Both the position numbers and the translations under genes were made by a program. Below, one piece after another: positions 24,877-34,649 of a DNA stretch of 64,000 nucleotides (within the stretch, counting starts at the first letter, position 1; every line of letters starts with the position of its first letter). The notes under the pieces are model-generated. The model made no database searches and was not told where the DNA came from. It saw only the letters and a program-made list of their open reading frames with translations. The stretch is from Gracilariopsis chorda (lineage: Eukaryota; Rhodophyta; Florideophyceae; Gracilariales; Gracilariaceae). The stretch is taken from positions 1 to 64,000 of the forward strand of contig NBIV01000091.1 in NCBI GenBank assembly GCA_003194525.1, given 5' to 3'.

Positions 24877-25788
24877 ATGAAAAGTTGTGATGGGTGCCAG
24901 TCAACAAAGCATGTTCCGACGTATCGAAATACACTCCGATACCCCTTGACGGGCTTATTTCATACGGTTTCTATCGATTTTGCTGGGCCTCTGCCCAAGA
25001 CAGTGTGGAAGAATCGATTCATGTTGGTGGGAGTAGAACATGTAACAGGTTGGCCTATTGCGAAAGCCACACCGACATCCACCGCAAAAGAAGTAGTTGA
25101 ATTTCTTCAGGAAGAGATTGCGGCCCCATTTGGCCCATCTCGCGTTGTGATCTCTGATAATGCCACTAGTTGTACTGCAAAGGCTCTCTCAGTATTCAAA
25201 AAACGCCACGGCATGACCTGGAAAACGGTGATGGCGTATGCACCAATTTCGAATAGCAGAGCTGAACGAATGATTGGCATTCTAAAGAAGTCCATGACGA
25301 AGAGCATCTTAAAGTGCCAAGAGCCTTGGGACGAAGTTCTACAGAAAGTACTGTATGGATACAGGCTCTGTCATCTGAAGAACGGGCATTCTCTCTTTGA
25401 ATTGCTGTATGGTGTTCCCCCACGGATGTCACAAGATGACCCGTCTGCTCTCGTCATAAGCGGTGGCGACTTACATCGTGGGGTGGAATTAGAGTCTGGC
25501 TTGCGTCAAAAGGCTACGCAAGCCCTGAAGCACACAAACTGCAAGCGAGCTGCTAAGGATGAAGTCTTTCAGATAGGAAACGAAGTACTAGTAGCTCGAG
25601 GGGCTAGTATGAACAAAGCCAAGAAATGGCCCCCGTTTACATCCAGATTCTATGGTCCTTGTACAATCATTAGAGCTAAGCATCCTGCTTATACTCCAAG
25701 GTCAAGGCATGGAAAGATAAGCAGTATTCCTATTTACGATGGACGCCTGGTTCCATATGTAAGAACACCAACGATTCTGGAAAACTGA
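24877..25788 (+). pseudogene. Family C integrase (303-codon open stretch)
   Basis: Contains the end of the zinc-binding domain (CDGCQSTK), the catalytic core with SIDFAGPLP, VVISDNATSCTAKA and a glutamate in the NSRAERMIGILKKS helix, and the C-terminal domain (WPPFTSRFYGPCTIIR). No chromodomain is evident. Ends about 1.95 kb before the 3' LTR. Confidence 0.8.
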
Positions 25789-26065
25789 AAGGAAGGTGAG
25801 CACGGATGCGTAATTGGCTAAACAAATATAGTAAAAAATCTTGATGTATGAGCTTAGGAAAGCAGATGCATGTATGCAATTTGTGCGCAGTTTATTGAAT
25901 CTATGCATAGGGGTTGCAGGACTACCCCTTTATGAAAAACCTAATCGAGGACTATAACTTCCTCTTCACGATGTGACGCATGCCTAAGGTGACACTTAGT
26001 GTGGTTATCATTACGATGACGTGGACGTTAGAAAAACCATGGGGAGTCAAGCCTACTTGCCAGAT

Positions 26066-27184
26066 TTAGGTAACTTCAAGAAACTCAGAACCACTACCAA
26101 CGCATCTCTGCAGGGAATGTGGACAAAGAACCAATCTGTATGGCTCCATACAGTAAAGGATATGACCATGATCAGTATCGATTGCCAAAGTGTGGTAAAT
26201 GCCCCCAGTTCCGTGCAGGGTAAGAAGATAGACACCAGGAGGGGGATAAACAACATCTGTGAGACGAATCGAGTGCCCATGTCTATGAACTCCTTGAAGG
26301 TTTGCATCGCGCTGAAAAAGGTTGTTTTGTAGATCATGGAGATCTCGAATCCGGGGTGCAGGGATACCAAACTGCTCAAAAGCATTCGGATAACCTCGGA
26401 ACCTTTCCCTGTATTCATGACAAACAGAAGCGTGGAGGGCATGCAGCCCATTGCATAACGCTGCGGGGAGACTTAAACCAGTCTCTTCCCGGAAGCGAAT
26501 GGGCTGCACGTGAGGTAGCTCGTAATCTCTGAGGCTGGGATTGGACTCTCTAGAACGGCCAGTAGACAAACGTACATAAAGTTCTGGGTTCTTGAAGCAC
26601 CACTCATCCACCTCGGAAATTGCCATGATTGGATTATCCATGCCCAACCTAAAGTTTCCAGATTCGGTCACGGAATGGAAAATCGATGCGTTGAAAGGGG
26701 TACCGAATATGCGAAGGGTATACAGATCAATGGCGTGTTCGCGCTGAGTAGCTTCGTCCACACTATAGTAGTATCCATGTTTGAATACTATTTTCTCAGG
26801 TACCCAAGAGTACCCCTCAAGTGTGCTGTAATCGAAGTTGTCCTTCACGGAGAGCGTCCGCCCTGAACGGTAGAGATCATTGAAAGAAAGCTCCTCTCAT
26901 GGGGAGTTTTCAAGGAACATAAGAGTATGCGGACCTACAACTCGCCAGAACTCTTCTCTTGTGAACTGACCTTCATCGCCGTTGGAGCAACGTATAACGA
27001 ATTAACTTAGCCCTACCCGGCCGTCCAGAATCTTCACCTTCTCCACATCACCACGTCGAGAGAACTTCAAAAGAAGATTACCCCTGGGGTAGAATGGAAT
27101 AGCTTTTATGCCTTTCGTTCGAATATGATGGTGTGGAGGAGCTTCGCGTACCATCTCTTTAGCGGTGGGATTCGTACGAGCCAT
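26066..27184 (-). pseudogene. Antisense frame between family C pol and 3' LTR, possible papain-fold protein
   Basis: A 260-codon minus-strand frame (26066-26848) with protein-like sequence that continues upstream to about 27184; few breaks. No family recognised with certainty. In the 260-residue frame a cysteine at the start of a helix (LPAALCNGLHALHA, C132) is followed by a strand with GIYHTLAID (H219) and a later acidic strand (HILYCMEP). This Cys...His order and spacing recall papain-like (NlpC/C39-type) folds. That is inference only. It lies where some plant Ty3 elements carry antisense genes. Confidence 0.5.
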
Positions 27185-27412
27185 TTTGGTTCCCTTGGTT
27201 ACTTTAATACTACAAGTCAGCTTGTATCAAGAGTATACAAGGGGACTTAAACCACACTTTAGTATGTCTCAATTAATGCAAACGTAGCTTACAGTAGGCT
27301 TACCGTAACCTTTATTAACCAGGATAAGTAACCAGTAGATGAAGTAACCGTTTCTGAAGCCTTGTTCAAGAAGATGTGTGCGGTGGCCCCAATGCTGTGC
27401 CGGAACGTGGTG

Positions 27413-27535
27413 GCGCAGAGCGCAAGGAGGTGACAGATGTAGCACAGGGCGCAGTGCACAGAGTGCAAGGAGGACACAGATGTAGCGCAGGGCGCAGAGC
27501 GCAAGGGGGAGACAGATGCAGCACAGGGTGCAGGG
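27413..27535. repeat. Minisatellite before the family C 3' LTR
   Basis: Three imperfect units of about 36-43 bp built on gcagagcgcaaggagg and cagatgtagcacagggc. Its periodicity opens long frames on the minus strand that are not genes. Confidence 0.7.
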
Positions 27536-27737
27536 TCCAGATCGCAGGGTAGAAGCAGACAGTGCGGGGATGGTGTACAGGGTGAGACAGAGCAGGCAGT
27601 GCGACGATGACGCGTCCGGGCTAGGCAAGAACGCGGGATGAAGTCGGGATGACGGGAAAGAGGAGGAAAACAAGAGAAGGGAAGGAGCGCTGATATAGCC
27701 GCCCATGGCGGCAGCTTGGGAGGCAGAATGTAGACGT

Positions 27738-27898
27738 TGTCCACGTGCCCATGCCTGACTGGCGCGCGTGGCACGCCAGTCTCTATGAAGACGTCTCATT
27801 GGCCCTCTGACGATCTTGCCGGAGGTCCAGAGTCAATAAAAGCCAGCCCCTCACCCGTTCCCATCCGAAGGGAGAGGCAAGTTACTTTTTCGCTTTCA
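27738..27898 (+). repeat. Family C 3' LTR (161 bp)
   Basis: Same length and ends as 20928-21088, but about 23 of 161 positions differ. Confidence 0.85.
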
Positions 27899-28470
27899 CT
27901 ACTCATGTAGAAACATGTGGTTATCACATACGACTTCATTGAAGCTTCTAATCATACTGCTGAGAGATACCTTTCGCGAATTCGTGGGTTTTGCTGTAGT
28001 TAGGCAGACGGTGCATTCTTTCAGCACTCTCGAAAGGTAGTTGCTTACCAGCTGATTCCAGAGCCCATTACTTTCAAGAAGCAATTTGATGTCCATGAAC
28101 GTGGAATGTCCGCAGACATGTCGGTGAACTTTGTCAATCACTTTCTTTAGATATTTCCAGGGTCGTTCTGAATTTGCATCCTCCAGACGAGCAGTTGCAC
28201 AGAACAAAACTGTCTTGTTAAGAACTGACAGGGGCTGATTCTCCGAAAACAATACGGAGTGTGGAATTTAGGTGTGAGTGTCGACATCAACAATTGGTAG
28301 GGTAGGTTTTTGTCCTCCGTGCTGTGCTGGCGGAAGGTTGAGAACATTACCATTTCTATGGAGAATGTCACAGAGTCTTGTAAAATTGCGTCCAAAAACC
28401 CACTGCGAAGAACCATGAATGGGGCTTTCCATGGAAAGCCACTCTGAGAGAATGAAAAAGTTATAGCCAA
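27899..28470 (-). pseudogene. Copia protease-to-integrase junction, part right of the family C insertion
   Basis: The minus strand reads CDILHRNGNVLNLPP at about 28375-28330 (typical of the copia protease-integrase junction), then an HHCC-type zinc-binding region (VHRHVCGHSTFMDIKLLLES ... CTVCLTT) and the start of the integrase core (EVVCDNHMFLHE) at the insertion point. The rest of the core continues at 20921. Confidence 0.65.
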
Positions 28471-28683
28471 TGACCTCCTATAGAACGGAACCGCACTCGC
28501 AGAAAGTTTCTCAGTAAGGAGTGGGTAAGTCGACCCCAGTACAAAACGACAAATTTCGACATCTACGTAAGTTGCACAACAGATACTCTCCATTTTTTGA
28601 ATACAAGCAGCAACCTGACTCCTCACAACCAATCTCTCCATCAACCTCGCTTTCAACATGAACGCCAACACTACCGTAACCAA

Positions 28684-29338
28684 CGAATTGTGTCACTCAT
28701 GTTGCACAACACAGGTTTTGCTTCGCTCCCCTTCCGATATTTTCACGACAAATGAGGCCAGAAACCAGACAATTCTTAAAAGAATTTTGTGAGTCAAGTC
28801 TGAAAGCCTTTGATCCCATCGGAAAAGGAACCTTCTGAAGCCACTGTGTCTGCTTGTGAACGACAGACAGATCAAAGTCGAACCACCGTCCGTCCCATTA
28901 TCACGTCTCTACCCACATTGTGCAAATCATTCGAATTGTTGGAGGAGGTTTCAGCACGTAGCATCAAAAATGTGCGTTCTCCGGATGCTGAACGATCCCC
29001 TTCCTTGTGCCACGACAGCTGTGCGGGAAAAATGGCGTCGGAGCCCGAAACATTTCTCTCTATCCAAGAAAGTTCACTTCTTGCCACTAGGACTCGGCAT
29101 TCCTCCCATATAAACCAGTATGAGACTAGTGCGAAACTTCAAGTTACTGTCTAGCCTGCTTTATGCATGGTTCCGTTTGCGGCTGGTCATAGAAATGGGC
29201 AAGAGTATACATACCTTTCAATGTTTCTTACACCTCATAGCAAACAGTCGAAGGGAGGCGAGGACAATTTGGAACAGATATGCCGCCCATTTTCATTCCA
29301 TGGTGATACAAAGCAGCCAAGGGAAGCTTCACGCCAGT
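28684..29338. other. Region without a recognisable gene inside the copia element
   Basis: Only short frames on both strands. It lies between the copia protease-integrase relic and the 3' end of the dehydratase pseudogene. It could be former flanking DNA that came with the dehydratase copy. Confidence 0.4.
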
Positions 29339-29339
29339 T

Positions 29340-30383
29340 GAATTCGAACAAGGAAGATGACGACGAAGACGGCACTCATTCGAATGAAGGCTTTGGCTCT
29401 ATGGATGAAAGTGACATGGCTGATCCGTTCCCAAGACACCTTCTGTGTCCATCCAAGTTTGTTAAGCTTTGAAGAATCAATGCCATATTGATGGCCGTTT
29501 ACCTCTCTGTCCTTCACGAATGTGATATTAGCATTGGGATTGATGAGGTCTTGTGGACCAGATGCCCGTACACAGTCGCGAACAACTTGAAGGTTGGTTT
29601 TCTCTTGGTCTGGACCAACATTATAGACACTGCCAACATTGCCGCGGTTCATAATTACATCGAAGGCTTCTGCTATATCGATGACATATACATGATTGCG
29701 ACAGTGATCTCCATTGCCGTGAATATAAGCTAGAGATTTCTGAGAGAGAAGGACAAAGGACTTGGCAACAAGGATGTCTGGATACGGTGTAGGTCCGTAA
29801 AATGTATTACCGCGCGTGATGATGATGGGCATTTAAAAAGACTTCGCATAGCCACGACATATGATTTCAGCCGCTGCCTTTGTGCAGGCATAGGGGCATG
29901 ACGCAATCTTCTCTTTTAGAGTCGGTTTTACTGCCGTAAACTTCATCGGTGCTGACGTGGATGAAACGCTTTATACGACCGACCGTATTCGCGAACGGAT
30001 TCGAGTAGGACATGGGTACCAACGACATTTTTGGAGGTGAAAGAAATGGAGGAATGAAAGGAGTTATCAACGTGAGTGCTTGCTGCCAAATGCATGATGG
30101 TGTCAATGTTTTCGGAGCGCAAAAGGTAGTCGACGAGACAGCGGGAATGGATGTCGCCACGGCACCATCGGAGATTCGGCCGGGTGAATAGCAGTGATAT
30201 ATTCTGCTCTGCGTCACAGTAATCGAGTTTTTCCAGTACGACGACGTGGTACTGTGGGTACCTGTTGATGAGCAGCTCCACGACGTGGGATCTGATGAAG
30301 CCAGTTCCGCTGGTGAGGAGAATGGACTTGGGGGTGTACAGTTGAAAGTACGTGGTTTCCCTAGCGCACAAATGGCCATGCAA
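29340..30383 (-). pseudogene. UDP-/dTDP-glucose 4,6-dehydratase pseudogene (host-type gene)
   Basis: The functional family (SDR extended, RHM/RmlB type) oxidises and dehydrates nucleotide-bound glucose to the 4-keto-6-deoxy form on the way to rhamnose. On the minus strand 30383-29943 gives the Rossmann part with TSGTGFIRSHVVELL (family form GGxGFIGSH, so at least two glycines are changed), MHLAASTHVDNSF and ESVREYG. A second frame gives RFIHVSTDEVYG (about 29990-29930), a third YACTKAAAEIICRGYAKSF (about 29893-29835) with the catalytic Tyr and Lys kept. 29832-29390 gives the C-terminal part (VYVIDIAEAFDVIMNRGNVG, YGIDSSKLNKLGW). Nearly full length, but broken by two frameshifts and a stop near 29833. 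It sits between copia protease and integrase. Confidence 0.8.
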
Positions 30384-30430
30384 CGTCGATTATGATATAG
30401 CCATTTGTACACTAGGGAGATTCACGTACT
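30347..30430. repeat. Imperfect inverted repeat next to the dehydratase pseudogene start
   Basis: Arms 30347-30376 and 30400-30430 (30 and 31 nt) pair with few mismatches around a 23-nt loop; the best core is CTAGYGYACAAATGGC. It lies over the first codons of the pseudogene. Confidence 0.75.
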
Positions 30431-30559
30431 GATCTTTTCTGACAGCCGTAAGTGGCCAACATTTGGCAAGGACGTCTCCAAGTCTCTCAAGTGTCATTGT
30501 GTCCGTTTTTGGAAAGCTCCAACTACCAATTGCCGAGTTTGGATGACTTGGCCTTCTTC

Positions 30560-30823
30560 TGAATGCGCTGTGAGAAGAATTGAACCCAGTATGGGTCTTG
30601 GCTCGCTACGATGGTTTCCTCATCCATACTGCCAATTTGTCTTGCCTGCGACTGCAGAAAGCAACGGATCAATCTTTCCAATCCAGTACAGACAGACAAA
30701 ATCCTTGATGAGGTTCAGCTCGTCCATTCCGATTCCACCATATGGAGCGGCATTATCCAAAAAGGGCCCATGAGACCCTTGAAATTCAATTCTTGGATTT
30801 TCCATCACTTTCAGTGTAGCCAT
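30560..30823 (-). pseudogene. Copia protease relic
   Basis: The minus strand reads FLDNAAPYGGIGMDELNLIK at about 30745-30685, fitting the copia aspartic protease start (D-x-(G/A)AP-Y-x-x-IG). Downstream it fades toward the dehydratase pseudogene. Confidence 0.5.
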
Positions 30824-30933
30824 GTTGAAAGTAAGGACATTCTTCTGGTCCTTGCCGCCAACTGTTGGGGCGTCGAGAGATTTGACCCTTGCCTGATGGT
30901 CCCATCTTTACGGTGATCATTAGTCCAGTGACC

Positions 30934-31764
30934 TTATTTACCGCAGCGATGGCATTTAGTTCTTGTGTTGAGCTCGGCAATCTGTTCGGGTGTTAGACGT
31001 TGTTTCCTGCCCTGCAATTCTCTTCGCCCACGGTCACCTGAACGGTTGTATGGAAGCGATGAAGAGGCAAATGACACATTCGTTGACAGAGTAGAGTTTG
31101 GTGAAAATGAATTCGATGTAAGCACCCTGTCACACTGTCGTAGTACAGATGCGATTGACTCGTAAGATACTGCTTTCAAGAAGTCATTGGTTGTTGAGTC
31201 AGAGGTAAAGGATGAATCCTTCGGGGCACAGTTGGCTAGCACAAACACCCTCTGATTATTGTCGACGTCCAAGTTAGCTAAACTTGTGAATGCAACAAGA
31301 GCTTCTGACAGTTTTGCTTCGGTCCCATGCGCATTTACTTTGGATACATTTGCCTGGAATCACTATTCGAAATTCTTGAAACCTTCTTTCGCATGTCTCT
31401 TCGTGTTGAGAAGCGCCAAGAAATCTTGGTAAACGTTAGAGACCCCAGTGAGTGGGTCACGTTTGTAGAGTGCGTTGACAATGGCCTGTGCACCTGATTC
31501 AGAACAAATTGTTCCAGATGGGATTGATCGACAGCTATCACGGGGACTTCTGTAAAGCTGTGACTGCAACATGATGCCATGCACATTCGTGCGTAGCTTG
31601 TTGTCATTGGATTCAACCAGCGTAGCATGAAAAGCCTGCCAAGGCGAAACGGCGTTCGCATTCTGCTCTTGATTTCCTTGTCCGTCCGTCCAAGGAACAT
31701 TAAGTATACGCCAGGAGAAACGCGGGCGCGTCGGCATGTCGTTATATGTACTTTCTGGGCCCAT
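30934..31764 (-). pseudogene. Copia Gag relic
   Basis: Starts at ATG 31764 (MGPESTYNDMPTRPRFSW) directly at the primer-binding site. The stretch 31764-31363 has the helical Gag body (AFHATLVESNDNKLRTNVHG, IVNALYKRDPLTGVSNVY). 31272-30934 has an Asn/Ser-rich linker and the start of a zinc knuckle (TKCHRCGK). A few breaks. Gag would form the particle. Confidence 0.7.
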
Positions 31765-31767
31765 AAC
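31755..31767 (-). promoter_or_regulatory. Copia primer-binding site for the initiator tRNA-Met anticodon arm
   Basis: The minus strand reads GTTATGGGCCCAG directly at the LTR end. Drosophila copia and yeast Ty5 are known to prime from a half-tRNA, the anticodon arm of initiator tRNA-Met, with a site of this very kind (GGTTATGGGCCCAG-like). The gag ATG (31764) lies inside the site, pairing with the CAU anticodon. Confidence 0.7.
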
Positions 31768-31789
31768 TATGAAAATAAGGTTGGGCAAA

Positions 31790-32614
31790 TGTGGTGCAAT
31801 GCCCCAAAGGGGAAAAACACCGAAAGACGTTCGGGATCTTCCTCTCACGAGGTGAACCCAGTTGGTTAGAGCCCTCCCAGAGGTGTCACGGCGAAGCCAG
31901 TTTGTAAGACCAGGGACACCTGTCGCGACTCGCGCAGGGAGGTGAAGGCGAAGAATCGGTATCCGCGTGAGCGGGGTGTGATCCTCAGTAGAGGTATGTT
32001 TCCACGTAAGTGGGGGTGTGTGAGTGGATGCGCACACGAGGGCCGCGGATAGCGGGAGGTGCTACCCTAAAAAGGGGGAAAAGGAAGGGCGAAGAGGAGG
32101 AAGAGAGGACGACGTGAGTCGCGATAGCGACGAACAGATACAGCGATGCCGGTAACAATATCCCCATACAGGGCGAAACACCAATATGTTTGGAACAATT
32201 GTACTCCCAAGGATGGGCTTCTTTAGATGTGAAAGGGGGCTAGATGTCCCGTGGTTTACGGCGTTTCCCTCCAAGGAGGAGTAGAGTACGCGCGCAAGCG
32301 GCAACAACTAGAGCCAATTCCCCAGGTTGGGGTCCCTTGTTGGGGAAGGTTTACTGGTGCGACCGCAGAGCCCCGTCGCACTAAGTACTAGCTTCCCAGA
32401 AATGGGTGTGAAAATAATAAATAATATTAACTAAAATACTCCACATTTCGTGGCAACATCCACTACTGTGGCCAACCGCCAATTGACCCAAAACCTTGTC
32501 TTACGTGTCCACATCCACCATAGTGGGGCGTAGTTCATATACACACTACACAACCCATAATATCGGGAAAGCGTTCAAGTACCAAGAATCCCTCCCTGAG
32601 GGCGTTGCACTTCA
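31790..32614 (-). repeat. Family D 3' LTR (825 bp)
   Basis: Rich in tetraloop hairpins such as CCGC-GTGA-GCGG (31963-31974), CCTC-AGTA-GAGG (31983-31994) and CCAC-GTAA-GTGG (32002-32013). Some hairpins that are perfect in the right LTR are imperfect here. Confidence 0.9.
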
Positions 32615-32688
32615 TATTCCCCCCCTTAAGACGGGAAAGCGACCGCGGACGCGGAGGATTCCCAGACGAAAATGGGTGATAAAAGCGC

Positions 32689-34458
32689 GTGCTCTGTCTC
32701 CGGTTCTCCGGTAAATCCTCTGCACCAGAGTCATCGAGCGCACAAACAACAACAACAGCCACCCTCCAAGAGGGAAAAATGAACAACGACAACAATATCA
32801 ACAACCACAGCCAACCTCCGAGACTTCTCGGGCGATACACCACCGGTTTCCAGTCAGTTCCCCTGCCTCAGGGCGATCGACATCCGGTACAACTGGGGAA
32901 TATGGCTGCTGCAGCCGACCATCCCTTCGCACTACCACCTTCTGTGGTGTCCTCCGGAACCACTCCGGTGTCCAACTGGCCAACCTACAACACCCTGGTG
33001 GGGCTCAACCCGATGAATCGGAATCACGCGTCGCGCCTGCGCCTTGCCCCGTGGTTCCACCCGGTCGCTGTCCTCAATGAGGGATTGGTCACCGCTTATG
33101 CGGATGGCTCAGACACCCTTCCGGGGGATCTGCCCAGAGCAGTCACCACGTCGTGGGATTGGCGTCACCGGATTGCGATTCCGCGTCACCACCTCCGAAG
33201 AAATTCGGGCGAGACCGTCGCTGCGGCACAGACCGCGTTGACGCGCATGGCGTATCAACGGCAGAGCCGGGCTCCATTCGATGTACCGGTCCCACCGGAG
33301 TTTGGCTTCGACGTTAGCTACTTCCGCACTCGCGGCGAGATTGGGTACGGCGAGAACCTGTTCCGCCTCGAGACCCTCGCTTGGAGGAATTTCCCCGCAG
33401 CGCGGCAAGAAGCCCTTTGCTGGGAGCGACCGATTATTCGGGCGGAGTTCAGGTACCTTCCCCGGCAATACCGGTCCAACTTTCTCCAAAACTTCATCCG
33501 CTACGAGCGGCGTTGGCGATTACGATTCGGGTATTTTATCCCGTATCAAAACGCGGAGATAGAGCGGATTGCGCCGCCTCACCGACTAGGTCGGTATGTA
33601 GCACTCCCCGAGTGGTGGCGCTTCCATGAAGCCTGCCGGGGGTGTTACATAGAACTCCCGCCGGTACTTACGTACCTCCGTTCGCTGCTCATGCAGGATC
33701 CCCGGTCGGGGTTGTGGTCCGTAGTGGTTACGGAGTGGGCGGCCCGCAGTGCGGCTTATATCCTCAACGAGGCGTACGACCAGTATCGTCTCTGGTTCCT
33801 TCAACCGCGTGTGCGGGCAGCGATCCGAAACCTGGATCTTCGCATCCCCCTTGGGGGCCAGGCCAACAATGAAGAGGTCCTCCAATTACTTGGGTACATC
33901 GACAGCGTTAGCTGGAGTGAGGTCCCGCTGCAGCAAAGCGGTCGTCTGGATGGCGGCAGCCGTAAAACCGGTGGTTCGGGACTCGGTAGAAACACCGCCC
34001 TTGCGGGGGATTTTATCTACTTCGACCCCTGGGAGTTCCGGGAAATTTCCTCCGAGGAGGCGCGCGAGCTTCGCGATACGCCCCGGCTTGTGCCGGAATA
34101 CCGCCCGGTGGGGTACGTCGATTCTGACGACTACTACCGCGCATACGGCGGGGATGACCCAATGGTCGATAACGAACCGGAAGAACCCGGGGAGATGGAC
34201 GTAGAGGAAACTGGCGCTAGCGCGGAAGCTTTCCCAGAGGGGGTATCTCCGGCCGAGCCGGCTGCTGACCCTTCGGCGGCAAGTGCCGGACCTTCTATCC
34301 CCAGCGGGGTGACGGCGAATGAAAACGAAATCATCGCACGTTTCCTCCGGGGTGCCGGTCTTAGCGCTGCCGAGGTATCGGGGGAAGTCACCACCATGGC
34401 GCACGCATTGGCCTACCGCCTTGCTGGGGGTTACGCCCCAGACAATGGGGGTGAGTGA
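32689..34458 (+). CDS. Antisense gene of the giant Ty3 element, unknown function
   Basis: 589 codons, unbroken, on the strand opposite to gag-pol, between pol and the 3' LTR. It is the longest intact frame of the element's non-enzyme parts. A second in-frame ATG at 32779 (MNNDNNINNHSQ) may be the true start. No known domain recognised. Visible: Asn/Gln-rich start; a Trp/Arg/Tyr-rich middle (residues about 150-410) of predicted helices (FIRYERRWRLRFGYF, LPEWWRFHEACRGCY); an acidic segment (about 480-520, DSDDYYRAYGGDD...EPEEPGEMDVEE); a low-complexity Ala/Ser/Pro stretch; and a helical C-terminus (ENEIIARFLRGAGLSAAE). It starts 75 bases behind the LTR, so an antisense promoter in that LTR could drive it, as for HBZ in HTLV-1. 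That is inference. Confidence 0.65.
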   Translation: MLCLRFSGKSSAPESSSAQTTTTATLQEGKMNNDNNINNHSQPPRLLGRYTTGFQSVPLPQGDRHPVQLGNMAAAADHPFALPPSVVSSGTTPVSNWPTYNTLVGLNPMNRNHASRLRLAPWFHPVAVLNEGLVTAYADGSDTLPGDLPRAVTTSWDWRHRIAIPRHHLRRNSGETVAAAQTALTRMAYQRQSRAPFDVPVPPEFGFDVSYFRTRGEIGYGENLFRLETLAWRNFPAARQEALCWERPIIRAEFRYLPRQYRSNFLQNFIRYERRWRLRFGYFIPYQNAEIERIAPPHRLGRYVALPEWWRFHEACRGCYIELPPVLTYLRSLLMQDPRSGLWSVVVTEWAARSAAYILNEAYDQYRLWFLQPRVRAAIRNLDLRIPLGGQANNEEVLQLLGYIDSVSWSEVPLQQSGRLDGGSRKTGGSGLGRNTALAGDFIYFDPWEFREISSEEARELRDTPRLVPEYRPVGYVDSDDYYRAYGGDDPMVDNEPEEPGEMDVEETGASAEAFPEGVSPAEPAADPSAASAGPSIPSGVTANENEIIARFLRGAGLSAAEVSGEVTTMAHALAYRLAGGYAPDNGGE

Positions 34459-34649
34459 AACCTCTAGTCCAGTTTCCTGGTTCTCCTTTCCCTGGCTATG
34501 CCAGTTAGTGTAGTGTAGTATTGTGGGGAGCTAGCTGCTCCCTTGAGTAAACTTTCCCGTTTAGAACGGTGCTTGTCGGTTGAGTTCCCCGTCTTCGACG
34601 GACCTTGCCTTGTTATCCTTTCCTTTCGCTCTCCGCTCGCACAGCAACG

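Larger units (their letters stand above)
20928..27898 (+). mobile_element. Ty3-type retrotransposon (family C) inside the copia integrase gene
   Basis: Two LTRs of exactly 161 bp: 20928-21088 and 27738-27898, starting TGTCCAC and ending GCTTTCA. A primer-site candidate, TGGTTCTTTCGAGG, follows the left LTR directly. Parts in order: Gag with zinc knuckles (about 21120-22260), protease (about 22500), RT (23311-24150), RNase H (24160-24450), integrase (24877-25788), then an antisense frame (26066-27184) and a minisatellite. LTRs differ by roughly 14 percent and I find no clean target duplication. Broken in about ten places. Confidence 0.85.

Noticed and set aside
27269-27799. Two overlapping minus-strand frames of 161 and 176 codons
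   Set aside because: They run through a minisatellite into the LTR, have low-complexity Ser/Leu/Cys content, and overlap each other.
31363-32037. 224-codon minus-strand frame as one gene
   Set aside because: Its first part lies in the inserted Ty3 LTR. Only the part from the ATG at 31764 belongs to the copia Gag.
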